From: an uncultured Paracoccaceae bacterium
Lineage (GTDB): Bacteria; Pseudomonadota; Alphaproteobacteria; Rhodobacterales; Rhodobacteraceae
Assembly: GCA_951812615.1 (NCBI GenBank)
Contig: CATOSU010000019.1
Coordinates: 48,114 to 112,113, forward strand
Length of the DNA: 64,000 nt
Direction of reading: 5' to 3'
The position numbers and the translations under genes were made by a program. How positions within the stretch are numbered: the stretch's first letter is position 1; each line of letters opens with the position of its first letter. This document shows positions 56,059 through 64,000 of the stretch, in pieces. The notes beneath the pieces were generated by a model that searched no databases, had not been told where the DNA came from, and worked only from the letters and a program-made list of their open reading frames with translations.

Positions 56059-56580
56059 TCAGCCCGCCATGCGTGTGTCGTCCAGCGCGGTTTTCAGCCA
56101 GCCCATGATGGCGGCGTGATCCGGCGGCAGGGCCCGGGCGGGTCCCGCGGTGAAGGTATCGAAGGCCGGCAGGTTCATCGTATTCAGCCCGACCAGAACC
56201 GGGATATCCCGCGCCAGCGCCTCGCCGATTGCATTGCGGAAACCGCGCCCGTCGGCCTCGTGCTTGCCGAACTTGTTGATGATCAGGCAGTCGGCGCCGT
56301 CCTTCAGCCGCGCCTCGACCAGCGCCACCGCGCTTTCCAGCGCCTCGGGGTCGAGCCGGCAACCGCGCGCTTCGCGGCCGAGATCCTGCGAGATGCGGAT
56401 CACCGGTCCGTCGGGCAGAACACGGACGTCCATGTCGCATGGGCCCTCGCATTCCTGATCGGAGTTTATCTGCACGGTACCGGCCAGCCGGTATGCCTGT
56501 TCGGCAAGGGTTTGGGCAATGCCATGCAGCAACAGGTCCGTGTCGCCGCGTCCGGGAGCGATTGTATAGACGATCTGCAT
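56059..56580 (-). CDS. DUF2478 protein, probable NTPase linked to molybdenum metabolism
   Basis: A 173-residue protein. It opens with MQIVYTIAPGRGDTDLLLHG, where GRGDTD takes the place of a P-loop. CEGPCDMDVRVLPDG contains two cysteines, and LIINKFGKHEADGRGFRNAI is typical of the DUF2478 family. Family members lie in molybdate-uptake and molybdenum-cofactor operons. Here it follows moeA at 12 bases, at the end of the nitrate-reductase operon. Its biochemical role is not established. Confidence 0.88.
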   Translation of the reverse strand: MQIVYTIAPGRGDTDLLLHGIAQTLAEQAYRLAGTVQINSDQECEGPCDMDVRVLPDGPVIRISQDLGREARGCRLDPEALESAVALVEARLKDGADCLIINKFGKHEADGRGFRNAIGEALARDIPVLVGLNTMNLPAFDTFTAGPARALPPDHAAIMGWLKTALDDTRMAG

Positions 56581-56592
56581 GGGGCTTTCTCC

Positions 56593-57864
56593 CTAGTCTC
56601 TGTCAAACGGGCGAAATGCCAGCAGCGATCCTGCCGACAGTTCCGCTATCTCCGCTGGAACAACTATCAGACCGTCGGCGGCGGGCAAGGCGGCAACGCG
56701 CCCAGAATGGACGGCATCAGCGAAATCGGCAATCTCACGGCCTTGTGGGTCATGGCCGGTGCAGGTTGCCGGGCGCAGTTCGCACCGGCCCGGATTGCGA
56801 CGGATGTCCCGGCAAGTGACCACGTGGCGTTGCACGGGGGCGGACGGGTGCGCCCCGGCCAGGCACCGCAACAGGGCCGCACCGAAGAGCTGCCAGGTCA
56901 CGAAGGCTGCCAGCGGATTGCCGGGCAGGCCGATCCAGCGGGTGTCGCCCAGTCGGCCGAAGGACACCGGCTTGCCCGGTTTGACCGCGACACCGCTGAA
57001 ATCGATGACCCCGCCGAGATCTTCGAATGCGGCCTTCACATGGTCTTCCTCGCCCACAGAAACACCTCCGGTTGTCACCAGCAGATCGACCCGTGCAGAG
57101 ATCTGGCGCAGTTGCGACCGCAGGCCGGCCCTTGTGTCATCGCCCCGTTCCGTGACCTCGATCCCGACACCGGGACGGGTGAGCGCGGCCGCGAGCATGG
57201 GCGTGTTGATGTCCCAGATATGCGCGTCGTTCAGGGTGTCGCCTGCGCCGCGCACTTCGCTGCCGGTGATCAGAACCCCGGCCCGCACCCGGCGGTGCGC
57301 CCGGATGGAACCGGCACCGGCCGCGGCGCAGGCGGCGATTTCGGCCGGGCCCAGAACGGCGCCGGGCGCCACTACGGTCGCACCGGCCGCCATGTCTTCG
57401 CCGGCGCGGCGGATATTGAGCCCGGGGCAGGGACGGTGCGTCAGGCGGATCCGGTCCCCGGTCCGGTGAACCGCTTCCTGCATGACAACCGCATCTGCGC
57501 CTGCCGGCAGAGGGGCGCCGGTGAAAATGCGCGTGGCGGTGCCGGTTGTGACCGCTGCGGCGGCTGCCGTTCCGGCGGGAACCCGGTCTGTCACGGTCAA
57601 CAGCCATGGGCCATCGCCGCGCAGCGCGGAGGTATCGACCGCGTATCCGTCCATGGCCGCGTCGTCGAAAGGCGGCGCCATACTGCGTGCGGCAACCGGT
57701 TCGGCGAGCACACGGCCCTGCGCCTGTGCCAGCACCACCGGTTCTGTGCCGTTCACGGCCGCTGTGCGATCGGAAATCCGGCGCAGGGCCTCGTCGATGC
57801 TGATAAGGTCAGATCGGGCGTCGCAGCCGCATTCCAGCGCGGGTATCCGCTGCAAAACGGTCAT
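56593..57864 (-). CDS. moeA: Molybdopterin molybdenumtransferase MoeA
   Basis: About 423 residues, typical MoeA. Found motifs are the early FDDAAMDGYAV (near 65), the MoCF motif LVTTGGVSVGEEDHVK near 250, and GLPGNPLAAFV near 312. It inserts molybdate into adenylylated molybdopterin, needed for the nitrate reductase encoded upstream. Start at 57864 overlaps the parvulin gene's stop by ATGA. Being in the nar operon matches cofactor supply to enzyme synthesis. Confidence 0.96.
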   Translation of the reverse strand: MTVLQRIPALECGCDARSDLISIDEALRRISDRTAAVNGTEPVVLAQAQGRVLAEPVAARSMAPPFDDAAMDGYAVDTSALRGDGPWLLTVTDRVPAGTAAAAAVTTGTATRIFTGAPLPAGADAVVMQEAVHRTGDRIRLTHRPCPGLNIRRAGEDMAAGATVVAPGAVLGPAEIAACAAAGAGSIRAHRRVRAGVLITGSEVRGAGDTLNDAHIWDINTPMLAAALTRPGVGIEVTERGDDTRAGLRSQLRQISARVDLLVTTGGVSVGEEDHVKAAFEDLGGVIDFSGVAVKPGKPVSFGRLGDTRWIGLPGNPLAAFVTWQLFGAALLRCLAGAHPSAPVQRHVVTCRDIRRNPGRCELRPATCTGHDPQGREIADFADAVHSGRVAALPAADGLIVVPAEIAELSAGSLLAFRPFDRD

Positions 57865-58691
57865 TCGGCGGCATCCTTCGGAGGCGTGCCGGCACCCACG
57901 GGGCGAAGATCCGCGCCGGTGACCTCCGCGGCTGCAATCAGCCGGTCGACGTAGGCGCGCGCGGCCGAGGCCCACGCGGCTTTTTCCAGCGCGGCGGATA
58001 CCTTTGCCCTGACGCTTTCATAGGGCAGGACCGCGCCTTCGGCGACCGCATCCATCCGGATCACGTGCCAGCCATGGCGGGTCAGCACCGGGTCGCTGGT
58101 AACGTCACCCCCGGCAAGACCATGCAGCGCCGTTTCAAACTCCGGAACGGTGTCACCCGGCCCAAGCTGTCCCAGAAATCCGCCCGCACGGGCAGAGCCG
58201 CAATCGCTGTGATCGGTGGCCAGCTGCGCAAACCGGGCGGGGTTGGCATTGGCCTGTGCGGTGATTTCCGCGGCCCGGGCGTGGGCCGCGGCGGTTGCCT
58301 CCGCATCGCGCGGATCGCAGGCGTACAGGATGTGCGAAACCTCCCACAGGGGCGGGGCGCGGAAGCGGTCCGGGTCACGTTCCCACTCGGCGCGGATGTC
58401 GGCCTCGGCCGGGGGTTCGACCTCAATGGCAGTGTCGAGAAGGCCCCGGATCAGGGCCTCCTCCTCGGTTTCGATGCGCCCCTTGCCCAGTTTGACCGGT
58501 TCGGCCCGCAGCCCGCGGCGGCCCGCCTCCTGCAACAGCAGGGTGCGGATGGCGATCGCGTTGGCCGCCTTGCGCCAGGCGATGCCGGGCTTGCCCGCCG
58601 GGCCCGCGTGATGCTGGGCCTCGGCGGCGACCACCTTGTGCGGAATGGTTTCGCCGTTGATCACCAGATCGGGAAAGAGGGGCGCGTTCAT
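57861..58691 (-). CDS. Parvulin-type peptidyl-prolyl isomerase (NifM-like)
   Basis: A 276-residue protein without signal peptide, so cytoplasmic. The C-terminal parvulin domain has WEVSHILYACDP near residue 115, FAQLATDHSDCGSARAGGFLG near 155 and TRHGWHVIRMD near 205. The N-terminal ~90 residues are helical, as in NifM, the isomerase needed by the nitrogenase iron protein. Similar genes occur in nar operons of alphaproteobacteria and are thought to help fold the nitrate reductase. Position between narI and moeA supports that role. Confidence 0.9.
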   Translation of the reverse strand: MNAPLFPDLVINGETIPHKVVAAEAQHHAGPAGKPGIAWRKAANAIAIRTLLLQEAGRRGLRAEPVKLGKGRIETEEEALIRGLLDTAIEVEPPAEADIRAEWERDPDRFRAPPLWEVSHILYACDPRDAEATAAAHARAAEITAQANANPARFAQLATDHSDCGSARAGGFLGQLGPGDTVPEFETALHGLAGGDVTSDPVLTRHGWHVIRMDAVAEGAVLPYESVRAKVSAALEKAAWASAARAYVDRLIAAAEVTGADLRPVGAGTPPKDAAE

Positions 58692-58701
58692 GGTGTTCTC
58701 C

Positions 58702-59424
58702 TCAGCGCCGTGACAGCGGTTCGCTGCGGCGCGACCGTACGATCTGATAGCCGGGCCGCGTCAACAGGTAACGGAACGGAGCCGCAATCCCGGATATGAT
58801 GTGGACCAGCCGGGTGAACGGGAAGACCATGATGATCAGCAGGCCCAGTATCAGGTGCAGCTTGAACACCAGCGCCACGCCGGTGATGTAGCTGGCCGCC
58901 GCCCCGTCAAAGACAAAGATTCCCTGTGCCCATGACATAAACTTGACCATCTCGTGCCCGTCGAGATGTCCCAGCGAGACAAAGACCGTGCAGATCCCCA
59001 GCACCAGCTGACCCAGCAGCATCGCCAGGATGGCGTTGTCGGCAAAGCTGGAGGTCTGCGCGATCCGCGGGTCGGTCCACCGGCGATGCGCCAGCATGCC
59101 GCCGCCCACCAGTGCCATCACACCTGCGATCCCGCCGGCGACCACGGCCAGAAGCTGTTTCGCGCCGTGGCTGGTGCCGATGGCGTCGAACACCCAGATC
59201 GGCGTCAGCAGGCCGACTAGGTGACCGAGAAAGATCACCAGCACGCCGACATGGAACAACACCGATCCGATCACCAGCTGCTTGCGTCGCAGCAATTGCG
59301 ACGACGACGCCTTCCAGGTGAACGGGTCGCGTTCATATCGGGCAATGGTGCCCATGATCCCGACGCCAAGGGCGATGTAGGGAAAAATTCCGAAGAGAAA
59401 GTTGTGCATCTGAGCCTCCATCAT
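58702..59424 (-). CDS. narI: Respiratory nitrate reductase gamma subunit NarI
   Basis: About 240 residues with five membrane helices. The start is MHNFLFGIFPYIALG-like, with LFHVGVLVIFLGHLVG (histidine pair for the haems) near 50 and FKLHLILGLLIIMVFPFTRLVH near the end carrying the other histidines. It binds two b haems, takes electrons from quinol and anchors NarGH. I start at 59424, overlapping narJ by ATGA; a start ATG at 59409 is also possible. Confidence 0.96.
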   Translation of the reverse strand: MMEAQMHNFLFGIFPYIALGVGIMGTIARYERDPFTWKASSSQLLRRKQLVIGSVLFHVGVLVIFLGHLVGLLTPIWVFDAIGTSHGAKQLLAVVAGGIAGVMALVGGGMLAHRRWTDPRIAQTSSFADNAILAMLLGQLVLGICTVFVSLGHLDGHEMVKFMSWAQGIFVFDGAAASYITGVALVFKLHLILGLLIIMVFPFTRLVHIISGIAAPFRYLLTRPGYQIVRSRRSEPLSRR

Positions 59425-60128
59425 TCCGCTGCGACGCCGGGGGCGGGCCGCGCGGGTCCGTCCATGCGCGCCAGCATGTCGCGCACCTGCGGGCAACCGG
59501 CATTTGGGTCGGGGCCGAAGCGGACTTCGCTTTCTTCCCAGACCTCGTCGAGCGCCTCCAGATCGTTCGGATCGGTTTCGGGTTCCTTCAGCAGCTCGGC
59601 CACCACCGCTTGGTCAGCCACGGCGCCGGAGAGCTGCAGAAGCGCCGCGAACACCGCGGCATAGGGGCTTTCCCGCCGGGTCAGCCGGGTGTTCAGCGCC
59701 TCGAAGATATGCGCCGCATCCGCCAGCGTTTCCCGGGTCTCGGCCAAGGGGCGGGTGGCCAGAAACTCCAGCAACACCGGCAGGTGGTCGGGCAGCTCGG
59801 ACGTCACCGGTTCAAAGCCGCCGTCGCGGTATGTTTCCAACAGCGACACCATCGCACCGCCCCGGTCCCGGCTTCCACCGTGGACATGTTCGAACAGGTT
59901 CAGCGACAGGGTGCGCGAGCGGTCGAAAAGCATAACGTACTGCTCTTCGAGGTCATAAATGTCGCGCCCACTTACCTCCCCCACAAGCGGGCGCAACGCC
60001 CGACGCGCTGCCGCTGTCAATCGCGTGTCCGAGGCCAGAACGGCACCTATTTCGGGCATGGCATGCTGCAGCTCGCGGGTCGGGTAACTCAGGATCAGCG
60101 AAAGCGCTTTCAGGGTCCGGTCCATCAC
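59421..60128 (-). CDS. narJ: Nitrate reductase assembly chaperone NarJ
   Basis: A 235-residue TorD/NarJ-type chaperone, all helical, with LEEQYVMLFDRSRTLSLNLF and EHVHGGSRDRGGAMVSLLETY near residues 55-95. It holds NarGH until the molybdenum cofactor is inserted and the complex attaches to NarI. Overlaps narH and narI by four bases each. Confidence 0.95.
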   Translation of the reverse strand: MMDRTLKALSLILSYPTRELQHAMPEIGAVLASDTRLTAAARRALRPLVGEVSGRDIYDLEEQYVMLFDRSRTLSLNLFEHVHGGSRDRGGAMVSLLETYRDGGFEPVTSELPDHLPVLLEFLATRPLAETRETLADAAHIFEALNTRLTRRESPYAAVFAALLQLSGAVADQAVVAELLKEPETDPNDLEALDEVWEESEVRFGPDPNAGCPQVRDMLARMDGPARPAPGVAAE

Positions 60129-61648
60129 ATCGCCTCCGTTGGCATTTTCAGGGGTTTCTTGGCACCGCCAAAGAGCGAACCCTTCGAGATGCCGGTGGAG
60201 CAGCCATTGCCGTCTGTAAAGCCACAGCCGCCGCGGAGGTCATAAGCTTCCTCGACCTGTTCGCGGTGCGTCGTCGGGATAACGAAACGGTCTTCGTAAT
60301 CGGCCAGCGCCATGATCTTGTACATGTCCTCGATCACCCGGACGGACAGCCCGACACGCGCGGCGATGGCTTCGTCGGTGACACCCTCGACGGTCTTGCT
60401 GCGCATATAGGCGCGCATGGCCAGCATGCGTTCCAGCGCCGCCGCCACCGGGGCTTCGTCGCCGGCAGTCAGCATATTGGCCAGGTAACGCAACGGGATC
60501 CGCAGGTTGCGGACATCCGGCATTGCCCCGTCCTTGCCGATGGCACCGGCTTCGGCTGCATTCTGGATCGGCGACAGCGGCGGGATGTACCACACCATCG
60601 GCAGCGTCCGGTATTCCGGGTGCAGCGGGAAGGCGACCTTCCATTCCATTGCCATTTTCCAGATCGGGCTTTCCTGTGCGGCCTTGATCCAGTCCTGCGG
60701 GATGCCGTCGGCATGGGCCGCCTCGATCACCGCCGGGTCGTTGGGGTCAAGAAAAACGCCCAGCTGCGCGTCATACAGATCGGTCTTGGAATGGGTGTTC
60801 GCGGCGGTTTCGATCTTGTCCGCATCGTAGAGCATGACGCCAAGGTAGCGGATGCGTCCCACGCAGGTTTCCGAACAGACTGTCGGGTTGCCGCTTTCGA
60901 TCCGGGGATAGCACAGCGTGCATTTCTCGGATTTGCCGGTGGACCAGTTGTAATAGACCTTCTTGTAGGGACAGCCCGAAACGCACATCCGCCAACCGCG
61001 GCATTTCTCCTGATCGATCAGGACGATGCCGTCTTCTTCGCGCTTGTAGATCGCGCCCGACGGGCAAGAGGCAGCGCAGGCCGGGTTCAGGCAGTGTTCG
61101 CACAGCCGGGGGAGATACATCATGAAGGTGTTCTCGTATTCCCCGTAAATCTGTTTCTGCACGCCTTCGAAGTTGTAATCCTCACCGCGCTTGGCAAACT
61201 CGCCGCCCAGGATTTCTTCCCAGTTCGGGCCCTTGTGGATTTTCTCCATCCGCTCGCCGGTGATCTTCGACCGCGGCCGGGCAGTGGGAAAGGCTTCCAT
61301 TTCCGGGGCCGATTTCAGGTGGTCATAGTCGAAGTCGAACGGTTCGTAATAGTCGTCGATCTCCGGCAGGTCCGGGTTGGCAAAAAGGTTCGCAAGAATC
61401 CGCCATTTGCCGCCCTGTTTCGGCTGCAGCTTGCCCGAGGCCGTCCGTTCCCAACCGCCATTCCAGCGGTCCTGATTTTCCCAGTCGGTCGGATAGCCGG
61501 TGCCGGGCTTGGTTTCGACATTGTTGAACCACGCGTATTCGACACCGTCGCGGCTGGTCCAGACGTTTTTGCAGGTGACGGAACAGGTGTGGCACCCGAT
61601 GCATTTATCGAGGTTCAGCACCATGCCGATTTGCGCACGTACTCTCAT
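60125..61648 (-). CDS. narH: Respiratory nitrate reductase beta subunit NarH
   Basis: A 507-residue iron-sulfur subunit. Four cysteine groups are visible: CIGCHTCSVTCKNVW near residue 18, CEHCLNPACAASCPSGA near 185, CRGWRMCVSGCPYKK near 215 (the Trp replaces a cysteine, giving the 3Fe-4S cluster) and CTLCYPRIESGNPTVCSETC near 240. It passes electrons from NarI haems to NarG. Overlaps narG by ATGA. Confidence 0.97.
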   Translation of the reverse strand: MRVRAQIGMVLNLDKCIGCHTCSVTCKNVWTSRDGVEYAWFNNVETKPGTGYPTDWENQDRWNGGWERTASGKLQPKQGGKWRILANLFANPDLPEIDDYYEPFDFDYDHLKSAPEMEAFPTARPRSKITGERMEKIHKGPNWEEILGGEFAKRGEDYNFEGVQKQIYGEYENTFMMYLPRLCEHCLNPACAASCPSGAIYKREEDGIVLIDQEKCRGWRMCVSGCPYKKVYYNWSTGKSEKCTLCYPRIESGNPTVCSETCVGRIRYLGVMLYDADKIETAANTHSKTDLYDAQLGVFLDPNDPAVIEAAHADGIPQDWIKAAQESPIWKMAMEWKVAFPLHPEYRTLPMVWYIPPLSPIQNAAEAGAIGKDGAMPDVRNLRIPLRYLANMLTAGDEAPVAAALERMLAMRAYMRSKTVEGVTDEAIAARVGLSVRVIEDMYKIMALADYEDRFVIPTTHREQVEEAYDLRGGCGFTDGNGCSTGISKGSLFGGAKKPLKMPTEAM

Positions 61649-64000
61649 TCTGCTGCCTCCTTCGGAGATGCTTCACGATCGAGCCAGTCGACCTTTTTCA
61701 TTTTCCTGACGATGACGTATTCGTCCCGGTTGGCGCCGACGGTGCCGTAGTAGTTGAACCCGTAGGACTGCTGGGCATAACCGCCGATCATGTGTGTGGG
61801 CTTGACCACCGCGCGGGTGACCGAGTTGTGGATGCCGCCCCGATGGCCGGTCTTTTCCGACCCGGGCGTATTCACGATCTTTTCCTGCGCATGGTACATG
61901 AAGGTGGTTCCGTCCTTCATCCGCTGGCTCACCACCGCCCGCGCGGTCAGCGCGCCGTTGACGTTGTAGAGCTCCACCCAGTCGTTATCCGAGATCCCGG
62001 CCTTCGCGGCGTCATTCTCGGAAATCCAGATCACCGGGCCACCGCGGTTGAGCGTCAGCATCAGCAGGTTGTCGGAATAGGTGGAATGGATGCCCCATTT
62101 CTGGTGCGGGGTGATGAAGTTGAGGAACAGCGTGTCCTCGGCATCGCGCACCTCGTCGTTGATGGTCTTCAGATCCACCGGGGGCCGGTAGGACATGAAC
62201 CCTTCGCCGAACGCCCGCATCCACAGATGATCCTGATAGAGCTGCTGCCGTCCCGTCAGCGTCCGCCACGGGATCAGCTCGTGCACGTTGGTGTAGCCGG
62301 CGTTGTAGCAGACCTTTTCGCTTTCCAGCCCGGACCATGTCGGCGACGAGATGATCTTGCGCGGCTGCGCGGCGATATCGCGGAACCGGATCTTTTCGTC
62401 CTCCTTGGGTATCGCAAGGTGGGTATGATCGCGCCCGGTGATTTTCGACAGCGCCTCCCACGCCTTCACCGCGACCTCGCCGTTGGTTTCCGGTGCCAGC
62501 ATCAACACCACTTCTGAGGCGTCGATGTCGGTCACGATCTTCGCGCACCCTTCGGCAGGGCCGTCGTCCCAGACACCGTTCAGGTCGCGCAGATGCTGCA
62601 CCTCGTGTTCGGTGTTCCAGGCGATGCCCTTGCCGCCATTGCCGATCTTGTCCAGGAGCGGCCCAAGCGCGACGAAGCGGTCATAAATCGCTGTGTAATC
62701 CCGTTCGACGGGGATGTAGTTCGGCGCGGTCTTGCCCGGGATCAGGTCGCATTCACCTTTCTTCCAGTCCTTCACCTGATCCTGCGCAATCTCGGCAGGG
62801 GTGTCGTGCAGGATCGGCAGGGCGACGATGTCGGTTTCCTGTCCGAGGATTTCCGGCGCGACCTCCTGGAACTTCTTCGCGATCGACTTGAAGATCTCCC
62901 AGTCCGATTTGGACTCGTAGGCCGGATCCACCGCCGCCTGCAGCGGGTGGATGAACGGGTGCATGTCGCTGGTATTGAGATCGTTTTTTTCATACCAGCT
63001 GGCCGTGGGCAGCACGATGTCGGAGTAAACCGCCGTGGTCGACATCCGGAAATCGATGGTCACCAGCAGGTCGAGCTTGCCGCGCGGCCCTTCATCGTGC
63101 CACTTCGCCTCTTTCGGAAGCTGCGCGCCTTCTTCACCCAGATCCTTGCCCATGACCCCGTGATCGGTGCCCAGCAGGTGCTTGAGGAAGTACTCATGCC
63201 CCTTGCCCGAGGATCCCAGCAGGTTCGACCGCCAGACGAACAGGTTGCGCGGCCAGTTCGCAGGATCGTCAGGGTCCTCGCAGGACATTTCCAGATCGCC
63301 GGATTTCAGCTGTTCGGCGACGAAGGCCGGGATCTCCTTGCCCGCCTCTTTCGCGGCCTTGGCCACCTCCAGCGGGTTGGTCTTGAGCTGAGGCGCGGAC
63401 GGCAGCCAGCCCATCCGCTCGGCGCGGATGTTATAGTCGATCAGGCTGATGTCCCAGTCGCCCTCGGGTGCGGTCGGCGACAGGATTTCACCCGCCGTCA
63501 GGGTTTCGTAGCGCCACTGGTCGGTATGCGCGTACCACATCGAGGTGGAGTTCATGTGCCGTGGCGGGCGGTTCCAGTCGAGCGCGAAGGCCAGCGGAAG
63601 CCAGCCGGTCTGTGGCCGCAGCTTTTCCTGCCCGACGTAATGCGCCCAGCCGCCGCCGGACTGACCCACGCAGCCGCACATCACCAGCATGTTGATGACG
63701 CCGCGATAGTTCATGTCCATGTGGTACCAGTGGTTCATCGCCGCGCCGATGATGATCATCGACTTGCCTTCGGTCTTTTCGGCAGTGTCGGCGAATTCGC
63801 GGGCAACATGGATGATCTTGTCGGCGGGCACGCCGGTGATCTTCTCGGCCCAGGCCGGGGTGCCCGGCACATCGTCGGAATAGCTGTTCGCGACCCAGTC
63901 GCCGCCGATCCCGCGGTCCAGCCCGTAATTGGCGCAGAACAGGTCGAACACGGTTGCGACCAGCTCGTTCTTGCGCCCGACCTTTACCTTCTTGACCGGC
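61645..64000 (-). CDS. narG: Respiratory nitrate reductase alpha subunit NarG (C-terminal part)
   Basis: About 785 residues to the window end; the frame is open at position 64000 (GRKNELVATVFDLFCANYG), so the N-terminal ~460 residues with the iron-sulfur site and aspartate ligand of molybdenum lie outside. Visible features fit NarG: MNHWYHMDMNYRGVINMLVM, DLLVTIDFRMSTTAVYSDIV, LPTASWYEKNDLNTSDMHPF and a C-terminus with GADRDEY-type DEYVIVRKM. It is the nitrate-reducing, molybdopterin-containing subunit facing the cytoplasm. Confidence 0.96.
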   Translation of the reverse strand, partial: PVKKVKVGRKNELVATVFDLFCANYGLDRGIGGDWVANSYSDDVPGTPAWAEKITGVPADKIIHVAREFADTAEKTEGKSMIIIGAAMNHWYHMDMNYRGVINMLVMCGCVGQSGGGWAHYVGQEKLRPQTGWLPLAFALDWNRPPRHMNSTSMWYAHTDQWRYETLTAGEILSPTAPEGDWDISLIDYNIRAERMGWLPSAPQLKTNPLEVAKAAKEAGKEIPAFVAEQLKSGDLEMSCEDPDDPANWPRNLFVWRSNLLGSSGKGHEYFLKHLLGTDHGVMGKDLGEEGAQLPKEAKWHDEGPRGKLDLLVTIDFRMSTTAVYSDIVLPTASWYEKNDLNTSDMHPFIHPLQAAVDPAYESKSDWEIFKSIAKKFQEVAPEILGQETDIVALPILHDTPAEIAQDQVKDWKKGECDLIPGKTAPNYIPVERDYTAIYDRFVALGPLLDKIGNGGKGIAWNTEHEVQHLRDLNGVWDDGPAEGCAKIVTDIDASEVVLMLAPETNGEVAVKAWEALSKITGRDHTHLAIPKEDEKIRFRDIAAQPRKIISSPTWSGLESEKVCYNAGYTNVHELIPWRTLTGRQQLYQDHLWMRAFGEGFMSYRPPVDLKTINDEVRDAEDTLFLNFITPHQKWGIHSTYSDNLLMLTLNRGGPVIWISENDAAKAGISDNDWVELYNVNGALTARAVVSQRMKDGTTFMYHAQEKIVNTPGSEKTGHRGGIHNSVTRAVVKPTHMIGGYAQQSYGFNYYGTVGANRDEYVIVRKMKKVDWLDREASPKEAAE

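Overview
The window looks like a high-GC chromosome segment of an alphaproteobacterium, most probably Rhodobacteraceae (roseobacter-type). The grounds are its wealth of TRAP transporters (two DctPQM sets plus a TAXI set), GlpX-type fructose bisphosphatase, cytochrome c'-like proteins, a narGHJI operon and codon choice. There is no rRNA, so the genus is not fixed by the sequence.

Layout. 1-14.5 kb: a MHYT-LytTR membrane regulator, an AraC regulator divergent from an atypical peroxiredoxin, an unknown polytopic membrane protein, a cupin protein, a DctP-DctQM TRAP operon ending in a GlcG/HbpS-type gene, a TAXI-TRAP operon (receptor, fused permease, small membrane protein) and a fused CoA-transferase. 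14.6-18.6 kb: a thiol/glutathione cluster (two DsbA-fold proteins, a second peroxiredoxin of the same type, a glutathione S-transferase) with a 3-hydroxyisobutyrate-dehydrogenase-like enzyme. 19-33.4 kb: a second TRAP transporter, a metallo-beta-lactamase-fold hydrolase, an outer-membrane channel, an arylsulfatase, a DUF3604 protein, a NitT/TauT-type ABC transporter, a GntR regulator and a fumarylacetoacetase-fold hydrolase. It reads as an uptake-and-catabolism island for an organic acid or sulfated/sulfonated compound, but several members carry single-base lesions. 33.5-35.0 kb: a scar of IS481 and IS110 remnants and a palindrome-rich AT patch, next to tRNA-Glu(UUC).

35-43.7 kb is a housekeeping backbone: recJ, two small c-type cytochromes, glpX, hom, a lipoprotein, a TetR regulator with a clear operator, two small hypotheticals and a PPK2 kinase. 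43.7-55.9 kb: an IS630 element, a 7TM sensor kinase with its NarL/LuxR response regulator, and a giant glycine-rich autotransporter gene split by an IS256 element whose precise removal would restore the frame. 56-64 kb: a respiratory nitrate reductase operon, narG (cut by the window end)-narH-narJ-narI, followed by a parvulin isomerase, moeA and a DUF2478 gene for molybdenum-cofactor supply.

Two repeat families stand out. One is a 65-bp module of three consecutive 20-bp hairpins (12.4 and 43.7 kb). The other is a 56-bp element ending in a T/A-rich hairpin (38.0 and 40.6 kb). I found no defence system, CRISPR array or biosynthetic cluster. The least explained parts are the redox/GST cluster joined to the decaying sulfatase/DUF3604 island, and the repeat modules.
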